From NCBI RefSeq assembly GCF_014770435.1, contig NZ_CP061739.1, positions 682,001-746,000 on the forward strand: 64,000 bases of DNA, in the 5' to 3' direction. The notes under the pieces are model-generated. The model had not been told where the DNA came from and made no database searches. It saw only the letters and a program-made list of their open reading frames with translations. A program made the translations under genes and the position numbers. This document shows positions 52,698 through 63,013 of the stretch, piece by piece. This DNA is from Psychrobacter sp. 28M-43. GTDB lineage: Bacteria > Pseudomonadota > Gammaproteobacteria > Pseudomonadales > Moraxellaceae. How positions within the stretch are numbered: the stretch's first letter is position 1; the number at the start of each line of letters is the position of its first letter.

Positions 52698-54860
52698 TTA
52701 GTCTCGAGAAAGTGCTTCAACAGGATCTAATTTGGCAGCATTACGCGCTGGCAAGAATCCAAATACTACGCCAATTAACGTCGAACAAACAAAAGCGGCA
52801 ATAATAGAGGTTGATGAATAGATAACTTTGAAATTATCACCGCCCACGCTATTAATCAGCTCACCAATGGCAAAGGCCAGTCCAATACCAATCAGTCCTC
52901 CTAAGATACAGACCAGAACGGCCTCAATGAGGAACTGCTGCATAATATCGCTCTGACGCGCGCCCACTGCCATTCGTACACCAATCTCATTGGTGCGTTC
53001 GGTGACAGAGACTAGCATAATGTTCATCACCCCAATACCGCCGACGATCAATGAAATGACCGCGACCGATGAAATAAGCAGGGTCATTGTGCCTGTCGTC
53101 GATTCAATGGTTTGACGGATAGAGTCTGAGTTGCGTAACTCAAAGTCATCTTTGCCATGGCGACTCTCTATTAAGTCAGAGATGGCTGTCTCTGCGGCGC
53201 TAGAAGAGATACTATCATCTAACAACGCTACAAAGCGGTCAATATTGGTACTACCCGTGACACGCGACATCACCGTCGTATAAGGCATATATATAGTAGG
53301 CGTCGTCACACTGGGGCCAAAGCCACCATCGCTCTCTTCGAGGACGCCAATTACGCGTCCAGGTACACTACCAACCAGTATCACTTCACCGACAGGGTTA
53401 TCAATATCTGAAAAAAAGGTCTGCTTGGCATTGTCATCGATGATGATATCTTGACTACGTAATGTGACGCTTTTTGCATCAAACCCTTGACCCAATGCCA
53501 ATGTCTCACCAGTAACGGTTAGATAGTCTTCGCCAACGCCGTTGACGGTAGCATCCTCTTGTATACTTCGATAACGCACGCTAGAGTTGGCATTTACTTG
53601 AGGGCTAACGCTGATAATATATGGCTGATTGCCGACCGCTTCGGCGTCTTCTGGCGTCAAGTTGTCATCGTTATAGCGGCGTCTAGGGTCGCCTCTAGGG
53701 TAGCCATCATTGACGGTAATGGTATTGGTACCTAATGAGCTGATATTGGCGAGGATTTGCTGCTGAGAGCCTTGTCCAAGACCTACGATAGATACGACCG
53801 CAGCGATACCGATGATAATGCCGAGCATGGTCAGTAGGGTACGCATCTTATGCGCGCGCATGGCAAGCAAAGACATCTTAAACGCTTCAAGCAGTCGATC
53901 TATGAAACTACCAAAGGCACTTTTACGGTGTTCACCAAGGATAGATTCTGGTTTTTTGTCGGTGTGCTTATAATGCTCAGTTTGATAATCAGCGATGACA
54001 TAGCCATCTTTTAACTCAATCACACGCTCCGCTTGCGCCGCTAGCTTTGGATCATGAGTGACCATGATAATGGTATGACCTTGTGCACTGAGGTCATGCA
54101 AAATTGCCATGACGTCTTCGCCAGACTTACTGTCTAGGGCACCCGTTGGCTCATCGGCCAAGATAACATCGCCACCATTCATCAGTGCACGAGCAACGGA
54201 AACACGCTGCTGCTGTCCACCTGAGAGCTGATTGGGACGGTTGTTGACCTTATTGCCAAGGCCGAGGTCAGTTAGTAGCTTCTCAGCACGATTGGTACGT
54301 GCCTCGGTATCCATGCCAACATACACAGCAGGGACGGCGACGTTGTCTTTGGCACTAATATCACCAAGCAAATGATAGCGCTGAAAAATAAAACCAAAGT
54401 GCTCACGGCGCAGTTCTGCTAGCTGATCGGCATCAAGCTTACGGGCAGATTGACCATAAATCTTATAATCGCCAGCAGTGGCTTGATCTAAGCAGCCTAA
54501 GATATTCATCAAGGTGGACTTACCAGAGCCTGATTGTCCAATGATAGCAACCATCTCACCTTGATTGATAGTTAGATTGATATCATGCAAGACGCGAATG
54601 GTTTGCTCACCAGCAGGGAACTCTCTGATAATGCCAGACAACTCCATAATGGGCTTGCCTGATGCAGGATGATTAGCAGTATTGGTTTTTGCCGGATTAC
54701 TTAAATTATCTGAGCTGTCTAAGTTATTTAAGTTATCCAAATTGTCTAAATTATCTGAGTTGTTTGAAGGGTTAGCAGAAGTGTGTGACCCTAAGTTTTG
54801 AGCCGTGCTACTTTCAGAGCTATCTTCAGTCGACGGTTTAGGAGATTGAGATATAGTCAT
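52698..54860 (-). CDS. macB: MacB-type ABC transporter, ATPase-permease fusion
   Basis: A 720-residue inner-membrane component of a MacA-MacB-TolC-type tripartite exporter. N-terminal ATPase: Walker A IIGQSGSGKST (about residue 112), signature LSGGQQQRVSVARAL, Walker B VILADEPTG. The C-terminal part is a MacB permease with a helix before a periplasmic domain and three C-terminal helices (FtsX-like). Before the ATPase is an unusual 70-residue low-complexity leader of repeated Asp-Asn-Leu. The substrate (macrolide, peptide or other) is not determinable. It is 101 bases downstream of macA in the same operon. Confidence 0.92.
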   Translation of the reverse strand: MTISQSPKPSTEDSSESSTAQNLGSHTSANPSNNSDNLDNLDNLNNLDSSDNLSNPAKTNTANHPASGKPIMELSGIIREFPAGEQTIRVLHDINLTINQGEMVAIIGQSGSGKSTLMNILGCLDQATAGDYKIYGQSARKLDADQLAELRREHFGFIFQRYHLLGDISAKDNVAVPAVYVGMDTEARTNRAEKLLTDLGLGNKVNNRPNQLSGGQQQRVSVARALMNGGDVILADEPTGALDSKSGEDVMAILHDLSAQGHTIIMVTHDPKLAAQAERVIELKDGYVIADYQTEHYKHTDKKPESILGEHRKSAFGSFIDRLLEAFKMSLLAMRAHKMRTLLTMLGIIIGIAAVVSIVGLGQGSQQQILANISSLGTNTITVNDGYPRGDPRRRYNDDNLTPEDAEAVGNQPYIISVSPQVNANSSVRYRSIQEDATVNGVGEDYLTVTGETLALGQGFDAKSVTLRSQDIIIDDNAKQTFFSDIDNPVGEVILVGSVPGRVIGVLEESDGGFGPSVTTPTIYMPYTTVMSRVTGSTNIDRFVALLDDSISSSAAETAISDLIESRHGKDDFELRNSDSIRQTIESTTGTMTLLISSVAVISLIVGGIGVMNIMLVSVTERTNEIGVRMAVGARQSDIMQQFLIEAVLVCILGGLIGIGLAFAIGELINSVGGDNFKVIYSSTSIIAAFVCSTLIGVVFGFLPARNAAKLDPVEALSRD
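54707..54780 (-). repeat. In-frame Asp-Asn-Leu repeat tract in the macB 5' region
   Basis: About seven degenerate 9-bp units encode DNL/NNL/DSS-type triplets (NSDNLDNLDNLNNLD) ahead of the ATPase domain. Gain or loss of units would keep the reading frame. Confidence 0.65.
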
Positions 54861-54907
54861 AGCAGTGTCTTTAATAAAGGCTAATAAGCGTTATAGCGTT
54901 GTTATGA

Positions 54908-54940
54908 AAGGGCTGCTATGTTTAACAAGCCCTTTTTTAT
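54908..54940. other. Hairpin between macA and macB
   Basis: AAGGGCT/AAGCCCTT has a loop of about 13 nt and T tract on the plus-strand side, so it would terminate antisense rather than macAB transcripts. On the sense mRNA it may only be a stability or attenuation hairpin. Confidence 0.45.
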
Positions 54941-54961
54941 TCAACATAGTCAAAGAACAAG

Positions 54962-56287
54962 TTACATTCGAGGTCCACCAGGGATACGGCCGCTACCTGA
55001 TTTCTTACCGCTTTCTTCACTGATGATTACTTCTTCCCCTTCTTTCAAACCGCTTAAGATTTGCGCATTTACTCGGTTATCGATACCGACTTTCACGGTA
55101 CGCTCTTCTACGGTTCCATCCTCTTTTAGTACACGTACAAACTTACCAGTGGCTGCTTTGCCTTTTTCTTTACCTTTAGAGCGTTTTTCTTGTATCACTG
55201 TTGACGGTACTAATAAGGCGTTTTTGGCTTCGTTAACAATAATATAAATCTGCGCTGTCATATCAATGCGGAATAAGCGGTCAGGGTTTGGTACTTCTAC
55301 GTAGCCGACATAATAGATCGCAGCGTCTGTTGAGCTGGTGCTACTGATTTGCTCTGGGGCAGGCTCGATAGCAGTCAACGTCGCATCATACTGCTGATCT
55401 GGATTACCGATGATGTTGAAATAAGCAGGCATACCAGCATTGACGTTAATGACGTCCGCTTCCGAGATTTGCGCATTGATACGTACGGTCGATAAGTCTG
55501 CTAACGTCACTAGTGTTGGTGCCGTTTGATTAGCGTTAACCGTGGTGCCTTGCTCAGTCGTAATGGAAACGACGGTACCTGATATCGGGGCGCGAATCGT
55601 GGTATAGCTCAAATCTTCTTCAGCAGTACTGACGTTGGTTCGTGATTTGCGCAATGCTGCTTGCTGACTGTTGATATTGGCTTCGGTAGTCGCAATCGCG
55701 GCTTTTGCTGTATCGATAGCCGCACGTGCATTGGCAACGGCTGCTTTTGCGGTCTCGACACTGGTCGCCTGCGTATCATATTCTTGCTGCGAGATAGCGT
55801 CGATAGCGACTAAGTCTTGCAAACGCGCAAAATCAGACTGTGCTTGTTTGAGCTCAGACTGACGGCTGGCAAGATCGGCATAGGCACTTTTTAGACTGGC
55901 TTGTTTGCTTAACGATTCTGCTTGAGCACTTTGTAGCGCAGCTTCGCTTTGTTCAAGACTGGCTTGTTCATTGCTCAGGCTGTTCTTCTGAGTCACTTGA
56001 TCAATCTGCGCAATCAAATCGCCTTGCTTGACTTCGTCACCGACTTCAACGTACAGGCGTTTTACTTCACCAGATACCTGTGCCCCTACATCGACGGTAT
56101 TTAACGCTTTTACTTTACCAGACGCCATGACATTGTTTTCAATATCACCGACTTCAACGGTTGCGGTTAAATAGTTAGGTGTGGTTTCTTCTGGTTTTAA
56201 AAAAGTATAGGCCAAAGCCCCTAATGCTACGATAATTAAGGTGATGACACCCCATTTGATAGCAGACTTTTTGCTTATTTTGCGCAT
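54962..56287 (-). CDS. macA: MacA-type periplasmic adaptor (HlyD/RND MFP family)
   Basis: A 441-residue membrane fusion protein linking MacB to an outer-membrane channel. It shows one N-terminal membrane anchor (WGVITLIIVALGALAYTFL), a lipoyl-like half ASGKVKALNTVDVGAQVSG, a long alpha-helical hairpin (about residues 95-215) rich in Ala, Gln and Ser, the second lipoyl half TTIRAPISGTVVS, and beta-barrel and membrane-proximal domains. The C-terminal end is a Gly/Pro/Lys-rich tail. First gene of macAB. Confidence 0.92.
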   Translation of the reverse strand: MRKISKKSAIKWGVITLIIVALGALAYTFLKPEETTPNYLTATVEVGDIENNVMASGKVKALNTVDVGAQVSGEVKRLYVEVGDEVKQGDLIAQIDQVTQKNSLSNEQASLEQSEAALQSAQAESLSKQASLKSAYADLASRQSELKQAQSDFARLQDLVAIDAISQQEYDTQATSVETAKAAVANARAAIDTAKAAIATTEANINSQQAALRKSRTNVSTAEEDLSYTTIRAPISGTVVSITTEQGTTVNANQTAPTLVTLADLSTVRINAQISEADVINVNAGMPAYFNIIGNPDQQYDATLTAIEPAPEQISSTSSTDAAIYYVGYVEVPNPDRLFRIDMTAQIYIIVNEAKNALLVPSTVIQEKRSKGKEKGKAATGKFVRVLKEDGTVEERTVKVGIDNRVNAQILSGLKEGEEVIISEESGKKSGSGRIPGGPRM

Positions 56288-56564
56288 GACAACAATCCAA
56301 TCACAATTAAATCAAGTGTAGATATAGTAGAGACTTCACCTACAAAAGGGAATGGAAATTAGTTTACGAAAGGTTAAGGTAGTCAAGAACAGAGTTAGGT
56401 ACAGAAAAGAAATGCTTACTAAAAATCGATAAAACGGAGATTATAGGAGAACAAGATAAGGTAGTAGAATCTGGATTTATAGCGTTTAAATGTATGAATC
56501 AGTAAGAGAAGAGATGGATAACTCGTGAATAAGCGAAATAAAAGAAGGCGATGATAGGCTAGTC

Positions 56565-57683
56565 TTAGCGCATCGCAAATAAACGCTTACCTGCGAGCTC
56601 TAGTGCTGCTTGTAATAATAGCTCCCATGCTGGCTGGCGAATAAGGCCTTTAATAGCTTGGTCACAGCGGTAAAGCAGAGCAGGCCATTCGCTCGTTTGT
56701 TGTTTTGACTGACGACGACAGGCTTGTTGGTACAACCCTTGCTTACTACGCCAAATGCCTAATGCTTGAGGGTCTTGACCGTCCATAAGTTGAATGATTT
56801 GACGCATGTCTTTGCTAATAGCCCAGAGCACTAGGGTAGTGGGTTCATCGGTCGACTTTAGCTGAAACATGATTTTGGCGACCTGCGTACTCTTACCCGC
56901 GAGCATCGCATCAGACAAATCAAACACACTAAACTGCGCGTCGCTGACCAACGCTGCTTGTAGGTCTGTAATATCCAATGCCACATTATTCACAGGTTGT
57001 GAAAAGCTATTAGGTTGTTCGGTACTATTGTCATTAGCACTATCTTCACTAGTACGGCTATTTTCACTAGTACGGCTATTAGCAACTAGCTGCGGTGCAA
57101 ACAGATAAGACAACCGCCATAAGGTTTGATAAGCACTTAGCAAATGATGCTCAGTGTGTGACATGAGTAGCTGCCACGCCTCTTGAGACAATCGTAAGCC
57201 AAACTTCTGAGCTTGTATTTGTAGTAGCTGTTGGCGCTGCTGCTCATTGTATAAATTGCAATCAATGACATTGCCATATTGTGCAAAAGGAGCAAACCAT
57301 TTGCTGCTCTGGCTGCGTTTGTCTTGCTTAGGTGTGAGCCACAACACACTATGACTGTGTGTGCCAGCTTGTGCCTCGACCGCAAAACGTTCCAGCTCGG
57401 CGATAACTGCTTTGTCAGGTTTATGGTTGCCCGTCACGATTAAGGCACTGGCATCATCAAATAAAGACTGACTACCAAGCTCGGATAGTACTTCTTGCCA
57501 GCTTTTGACAGAAATCAACTCTATACGTTTGATTGCGTAATTCTGTGCGCGCCAGTGTGGACGCAGCGCATCTATCAACCATTGACTCAGCAGTGGCTCG
57601 TCACCGTGCGCCAGCCACAAGCCAGCTACCGCAACGGAAGGCTGCAGTAGTTTTGGGTAGGCTTTTATGAAAGTATCTTGCAT
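56565..57683 (-). CDS. holA: DNA polymerase III delta subunit
   Basis: A 372-residue clamp-loader subunit that opens the beta sliding clamp. The N-terminal domain shows AGLWLAHGDEPLLSQWLIDALR and, further on, ALIVTGNHKPDKAVIAEL; the middle holds LLSAYQTLWRLSYLF; the C-terminal AISKDMRQIIQLM block fits HolA. A Ser/Asn/Thr-rich insertion near residues 200-225 is not in E. coli HolA. It is the last gene of leuS-lptE-holA, an order conserved in Gammaproteobacteria. Confidence 0.92.
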   Translation of the reverse strand: MQDTFIKAYPKLLQPSVAVAGLWLAHGDEPLLSQWLIDALRPHWRAQNYAIKRIELISVKSWQEVLSELGSQSLFDDASALIVTGNHKPDKAVIAELERFAVEAQAGTHSHSVLWLTPKQDKRSQSSKWFAPFAQYGNVIDCNLYNEQQRQQLLQIQAQKFGLRLSQEAWQLLMSHTEHHLLSAYQTLWRLSYLFAPQLVANSRTSENSRTSEDSANDNSTEQPNSFSQPVNNVALDITDLQAALVSDAQFSVFDLSDAMLAGKSTQVAKIMFQLKSTDEPTTLVLWAISKDMRQIIQLMDGQDPQALGIWRSKQGLYQQACRRQSKQQTSEWPALLYRCDQAIKGLIRQPAWELLLQAALELAGKRLFAMR

Positions 57684-57715
57684 AGCGTGGTGTTACACAG
57701 GTTGATGAGCAGGTA

Positions 57716-57819
57716 ATACCAATTCCAAAAATATGATTAGTAGTATCAAGCTAGCCCAGTCTACTCAAGGTAGTACTTACACTCGCTTAGTTTGCTAGTC
57801 ATATTTCTAGAAATGGTAT
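57716..57819. repeat. 104-bp element with 25-bp imperfect inverted ends
   Basis: The left end ATACCAATTCCAAAAATATG and the right end (minus strand) ATACCATTTCTAGAAATATG agree at about 20 of 25 positions. It fills most of the 162-bp gap between lptE and holA and has no open frame. Confidence 0.6.
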
Positions 57820-57845
57820 CGTTTGATAATCAGAACGACTAACTA

Positions 57846-58559
57846 TTACGGTTGTGGTACGACGACAACGGTTGGCGTCACGCCTTTATTCATTTGCACA
57901 GATTGTTTGGCAGCAGGTGCAACTTTTGGAAGCGAGATAGCAACATACTGGTCAGTGATACGGCGAGCTAAAGTATCATAGAGCCAATCGCGAGTCTGAT
58001 CACCTTGCTGATCGTCAGTACTAACAGATGCTTCGTTGTACTGATAGCTTCGCTCGACCTGAATGGGGTTGCTCAGGGTTACAGGCTTACCATTTTCCAT
58101 CGTTTGATAGCTGACATCTGCTGATAGTACTAAGCGAATTTCTGTTAATACGCCAACCAATTCGTAACGCTTAAAACGTACATTACGGATGTCGATAGCG
58201 GCAATAGACTCAGCCCCTGCTTGTTGGTTATTGCGGGCAACTTCTTCCGAGCTTATATTACTAATAACATCGACACCTAACGTCTTTAGGCGGCGCGTCA
58301 ATGGTAGTTTCAGCGGGAATGAGGTGCGATTGTCTTCGATAATAACTGCTGTTTTTTCGACGTCAAGCAGCATCGCTGAGTCGTAGCCACGCAGCTGGAA
58401 GCCGCAGCCGCTAAGAGCAGCGGCTGCACCTACCACCGCAAACATTGGCAGCGTGGCAAGTAAGACTGCTCCGAGCTTTTGGCCATGGGACTTTTTGTTA
58501 GCTAGGCTGTGTGCGCTTAATTCTGGTTGCGCCTGCTCAGCTCGATGCTTGTATGACAT
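57846..58559 (-). CDS. lptE: LPS-assembly lipoprotein LptE
   Basis: A 237-residue outer-membrane lipoprotein that plugs LptD and helps insert LPS. An unusually long N-terminal stretch of about 30 polar residues precedes the hydrophobic signal (LLATLPMFAVVGAAAA) and the lipobox LSGC, whose Cys becomes lipidated. The mature part begins GFQLRGYDSAM and includes the LptE-typical YNEASVSTDDQQ and LYDTLARRITDQYV blocks. ATG 58559 was chosen over 58574 because GAGGATAG lies at correct spacing before it. Second gene of leuS-lptE-holA. Confidence 0.93.
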   Translation of the reverse strand: MSYKHRAEQAQPELSAHSLANKKSHGQKLGAVLLATLPMFAVVGAAAALSGCGFQLRGYDSAMLLDVEKTAVIIEDNRTSFPLKLPLTRRLKTLGVDVISNISSEEVARNNQQAGAESIAAIDIRNVRFKRYELVGVLTEIRLVLSADVSYQTMENGKPVTLSNPIQVERSYQYNEASVSTDDQQGDQTRDWLYDTLARRITDQYVAISLPKVAPAAKQSVQMNKGVTPTVVVVPQP

Positions 58560-58625
58560 AAACGCTATCCTCATATGATAAGAAGGCTTAGAGCACTAAG
58601 CCTAAAATACTTAGCTCAAGATACC

Positions 58626-61313
58626 TCAGCCTACAACCACGATGTTAACCAATTTATTAGGAACGACGATTTCTTTTTTGATCTCGCCCGTGATGAATTT
58701 TGCCACGCTTTCCATAGTGCGAGCTTGCTCTTTTAGCTGCTCAGGATCGCTGTTTGGTGCGACATCCATCTTACCACGCATCTTACCATTGACCTGTACC
58801 ACCATCGTGATCATGTCTTGTACCAGCGCACTTTCATCAACGGTTGGGTAGTCCAACGTTAAGGTATCAAGACCTAACTGCTCAAGCAGATGTTCACCAA
58901 CGTGCGGCGCATAGACAGACAGCATAATCAGCAGATTGGTCAACGCTTCGTGTTTGACGTGCAGCTCTTGCTCATTACTCGCGTTAAAACCAGTCAGCTC
59001 ATTAGCAAGTTCCATCAGGCTTGATACTGGCGTGTTCAATGCCAGACGATCACCCAAATCACTGTCAATCTTAGCAATTGTTTCGTGCGTTTTACGGCGT
59101 AAGTTTTTGGCTTCTTTGCTCAACCCGTCTGTGTTCAAGGTAGCACTGTTCAGCGTATCAATGCTGATATTGGCGGCTGTTAGCGCTTGCGTATGGTCGG
59201 TTGCAATGCGCCATACTTTTTTCACAAAGTTATAAGGGCCTTTTAGCGCGTCATCTGACCATTCAAGCGTTTGATCCGCAGGCGCAGTAAATAGCGTATA
59301 TAGACGAACCGTATCAGCACCATATTTATCAATGGTTAGCTGTGGATCTACGCCATTGTTTTTTGACTTAGACATTTTTTCGATTTTGCCAATCGTCACT
59401 GGCTGGCCGTCTGACTTCAAGATAGCTTTAATGGGTTGACCACGTTCGTTGAAGTCAATATCGATATCTTCTGCAAAGTAGTAAGTCGTACTGCCATCCG
59501 CATTGACGCGGTAGAACGTACCAGCGAGCACCATGCCTTGGGTCATTAGGTTGGCAAATGGCTCATCACCTGTGACTAAGTTTTCGTCACGCATCAGCTT
59601 ATGGAAGAAGCGTGCATACAACAGATGCATCACCGCATGCTCGACACCGCCGACGTATTGATCGACTGGCAACCATTTATTGGCAGCAGATTTATTGACC
59701 ATGTTTTGCGCATCATTTGGGCTAGCAAAGCGTGCATAGTACCAGCTAGACTCTACAAAGGTATCAAAGGTATCGGTCTCACGCTCAGCAGGGTTGCCAC
59801 ATTTAGGACAAGTGGTATTGACAAACTCTGGTATATTTTTAAGTGGGTTACCGCGACCATCAGGTACGACGTCGGTTGGCAACACAACTGGTAGGTCTTG
59901 CTCTTCAACAGGCACCGTACCACAATGCTCACAGTTGATCATTGGGATAGGGCAACCCCAATAACGCTGGCGAGACACCCCCCAATCACGTAGGCGATAC
60001 TGGATCTTTTTCTTGGCCAGCTCTTTCGGCTCAAGCTTAGCTAGCATTGCTTCAAACGCTTGCTCAAAATCTAGACCGTCAAACTCACCTGAATTAACTA
60101 AGGTATTGCGCTCGGTATAAGCAAGATTGACTTCACTATCGTTCGCTTTGGCATCTGCTTTTAGCTCATCAAAATAACCATCAGGGGTATTGATGACTTG
60201 TTTGATTGGTAGGTCGTATTTATTGGCAAACTCATAATCACGCTCATCATGAGCAGGTACTGCCATGACTGCGCCTGAGCCATAGCTCATCAGCACATAG
60301 TTGGCAACCCACACTGGCACTTCTTCACCAGTCAAAGGATGCGTCACAGTGAGGCCTGTATCCATACCGATTTTTTCAGCTTTGGCCAGATCAGCTTCAG
60401 CGACTGAGCCTTTTTTACAAAGCGCACAGAATTGAGCGATTGCGTCATCTTGCTCAGAGGCATATTGTGCAAGTGGATGCTCTGCGGCAACAGCGACATA
60501 AGTCACACCCATCAAGGTATCAGGACGAGTAGTGAACACGTCTAAGGTGTTTTTTTCACCAGCAAGCTCATAAGGGAAGTGCACTTCCATACCAGCACTA
60601 CGACCAATCCAGTTACGCTGCATGGTTAGTACTTCAGATGGCCAATGACCTTCTAGCTGATCCAAATCATCCAATAGCTCATCAGCATAGTCAGTGATGT
60701 TGAAGTAGTACATAGGTATGTCGCGTTTTTCGACCGCAGCACCACTACGCCAGCCTTTGCCATCGATGACTTGCTCGTTTGCTAAAACAGTGTTATCAAC
60801 AGGATCCCAGTTGACCGTCGACAGCTTTTTGTAGACTAGACCTTTTTTGTATAATTGCAAAAACAACCATTGCTCCCACTGATAATATTCAGGGCTACAA
60901 GTGGCAAACTCACGCGACCAGTCAATAGACAGGCCTAGCAATTTAAGCTGCGCACGCATGCTGTCAATATTGGCAAATGTCCATGCAGCAGGTGGAGTCT
61001 GGTTAGCAATTGCCGCGTTTTCAGCTGGCAAGCCAAAACCATCCCAGCCCATTGGCTGCATGACTTCATAACCTTTGAGGCGATAATAACGACTCAATAC
61101 GTCAGAAATCGTATAGTTACGTACGTGGCCCATATGCAGCTTACCACTTGGATAAGGGAACATCGACAGCATGTAACGACTTGGCTTGTCGCTTGGCTCA
61201 TTGCTTACTTCAAAGCGCTTGTCAGTGGCCCATTTGGTTTGCTGCGCGGCTTCTATCGCTTGTGGGTTATAATAGCTGTTTTCTGCTTGGTCTGCTGTCA
61301 CGGCGTTGCTCAT
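58626..61313 (-). CDS. leuS: Leucyl-tRNA synthetase
   Basis: An 895-residue class Ia synthetase that charges tRNA-Leu. The HIGH-type motif is in MFPYPSGKLHMGHVRNY (near residue 50) and KMSKSKNNG near 650. The inserted editing domain is shown by TLMGVTYVAVAAEHPLA and GAVMAVPAHDERD. The zinc-like knuckle CEHCGT...CPKCGN is between them. The C-terminal end VVQVNGKMRGKMDVAPNSD is the usual one. First gene of the leuS-lptE-holA transcript. Confidence 0.97.
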   Translation of the reverse strand: MSNAVTADQAENSYYNPQAIEAAQQTKWATDKRFEVSNEPSDKPSRYMLSMFPYPSGKLHMGHVRNYTISDVLSRYYRLKGYEVMQPMGWDGFGLPAENAAIANQTPPAAWTFANIDSMRAQLKLLGLSIDWSREFATCSPEYYQWEQWLFLQLYKKGLVYKKLSTVNWDPVDNTVLANEQVIDGKGWRSGAAVEKRDIPMYYFNITDYADELLDDLDQLEGHWPSEVLTMQRNWIGRSAGMEVHFPYELAGEKNTLDVFTTRPDTLMGVTYVAVAAEHPLAQYASEQDDAIAQFCALCKKGSVAEADLAKAEKIGMDTGLTVTHPLTGEEVPVWVANYVLMSYGSGAVMAVPAHDERDYEFANKYDLPIKQVINTPDGYFDELKADAKANDSEVNLAYTERNTLVNSGEFDGLDFEQAFEAMLAKLEPKELAKKKIQYRLRDWGVSRQRYWGCPIPMINCEHCGTVPVEEQDLPVVLPTDVVPDGRGNPLKNIPEFVNTTCPKCGNPAERETDTFDTFVESSWYYARFASPNDAQNMVNKSAANKWLPVDQYVGGVEHAVMHLLYARFFHKLMRDENLVTGDEPFANLMTQGMVLAGTFYRVNADGSTTYYFAEDIDIDFNERGQPIKAILKSDGQPVTIGKIEKMSKSKNNGVDPQLTIDKYGADTVRLYTLFTAPADQTLEWSDDALKGPYNFVKKVWRIATDHTQALTAANISIDTLNSATLNTDGLSKEAKNLRRKTHETIAKIDSDLGDRLALNTPVSSLMELANELTGFNASNEQELHVKHEALTNLLIMLSVYAPHVGEHLLEQLGLDTLTLDYPTVDESALVQDMITMVVQVNGKMRGKMDVAPNSDPEQLKEQARTMESVAKFITGEIKKEIVVPNKLVNIVVVG

Positions 61314-61524
61314 AGTCGGCTCGAAATTGGTTGATACTGATTTGTTTAATACGGATCAAAATAGGTGGAATTTGACAATGCCATAGCATAGCGTAATTTG
61401 GCGAAAATTGCGACGATATGATGCAGTTGCTTACTAGGTTTGACGATTAAAAGTAATGCATTCTCTATATCTAGTCAGCCTTAGGTATAATAGACAAGTT
61501 AATGAATATTTATGAGGATTTATC

Positions 61525-61896
61525 ATGACCATCACCATTTACGGTATCAAATCTTGTAGCACGATGAAAAAAGCGTTTACTAAGCTAAACGATCTAGATG
61601 TCAGCTACGATTTTCACGATTATAAAAAACAAGGTATTGATAAAGAAACAGTACAGCGCTGGGTAAATGAGCTAGGTATCGACAAAGTACTCAATAAGCG
61701 TGGTACGACATGGCGCAAGCTAGACGACAGTCAAAAGCACGCAGCTGATGCTAGTGTAGACAACGCCATAGATTTACTCGTGGAAAATAGCAGCATGATT
61801 AAACGCCCGATTGTAGAAGGTCAGTTAGCAGATAAAGATCAAGCAGTATTACTATGCGGCTTCGATGAAGCGGAGTTTGATAAAGTTTTTTCGTAA
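61525..61896 (+). CDS. ArsC/Spx family protein (YffB-like)
   Basis: A 123-residue thioredoxin-fold protein. The N-terminal GIKSCSTMKKAFTKL carries the single active Cys of the ArsC/YffB group, with a Thr-Met in place of a second Cys. IDKVLNKRGTTWRKL and SMIKRPIVEG are family blocks. Likely a glutathione-linked thiol protein; true arsenate reductase activity is unlikely without other arsenic genes nearby. GAGGATT precedes the start. It ends at a terminator shared with the convergent argB. Confidence 0.9.
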   Translation: MTITIYGIKSCSTMKKAFTKLNDLDVSYDFHDYKKQGIDKETVQRWVNELGIDKVLNKRGTTWRKLDDSQKHAADASVDNAIDLLVENSSMIKRPIVEGQLADKDQAVLLCGFDEAEFDKVFS

Positions 61897-61951
61897 AATT
61901 AACTTATAAAAATTAAGCTAGGCTTATTTGTTAAGTATAAAAATACATAAG

Positions 61952-61984
61952 AAAGCCCGAGCATTTGTATTCACTCGGGCTTTT
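61952..61984. terminator. Bidirectional terminator between the ArsC-like gene and argB
   Basis: The stem AAGCCCGAG/CTCGGGCTT has a 12-nt loop and Ts downstream. Confidence 0.87.
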
Positions 61985-62024
61985 CCATATTTAGCTTTTC
62001 TACATCTAGTATTGCTAGATTTTG

Positions 62025-62945
<921 letters not shown>

Positions 62946-63013
62946 CTAAGGGCCGGTTTTAAATTGGTTGTTTTTTTACTATGTCTAATGAGACAGTTAT
63001 GTGTTTTATGAGG

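Noticed and set aside
54712..54775. Possible CRISPR-like or phase-variable repeat in macB.
   Set aside because: Units are 9 bp, degenerate and in frame, with no spacers; it is a low-complexity coding tract, so neither CRISPR nor frame-switching fits.
61525..61896. Arsenate reductase for arsenic resistance.
   Set aside because: The active-site pattern is YffB-like and no arsenic resistance genes are nearby.
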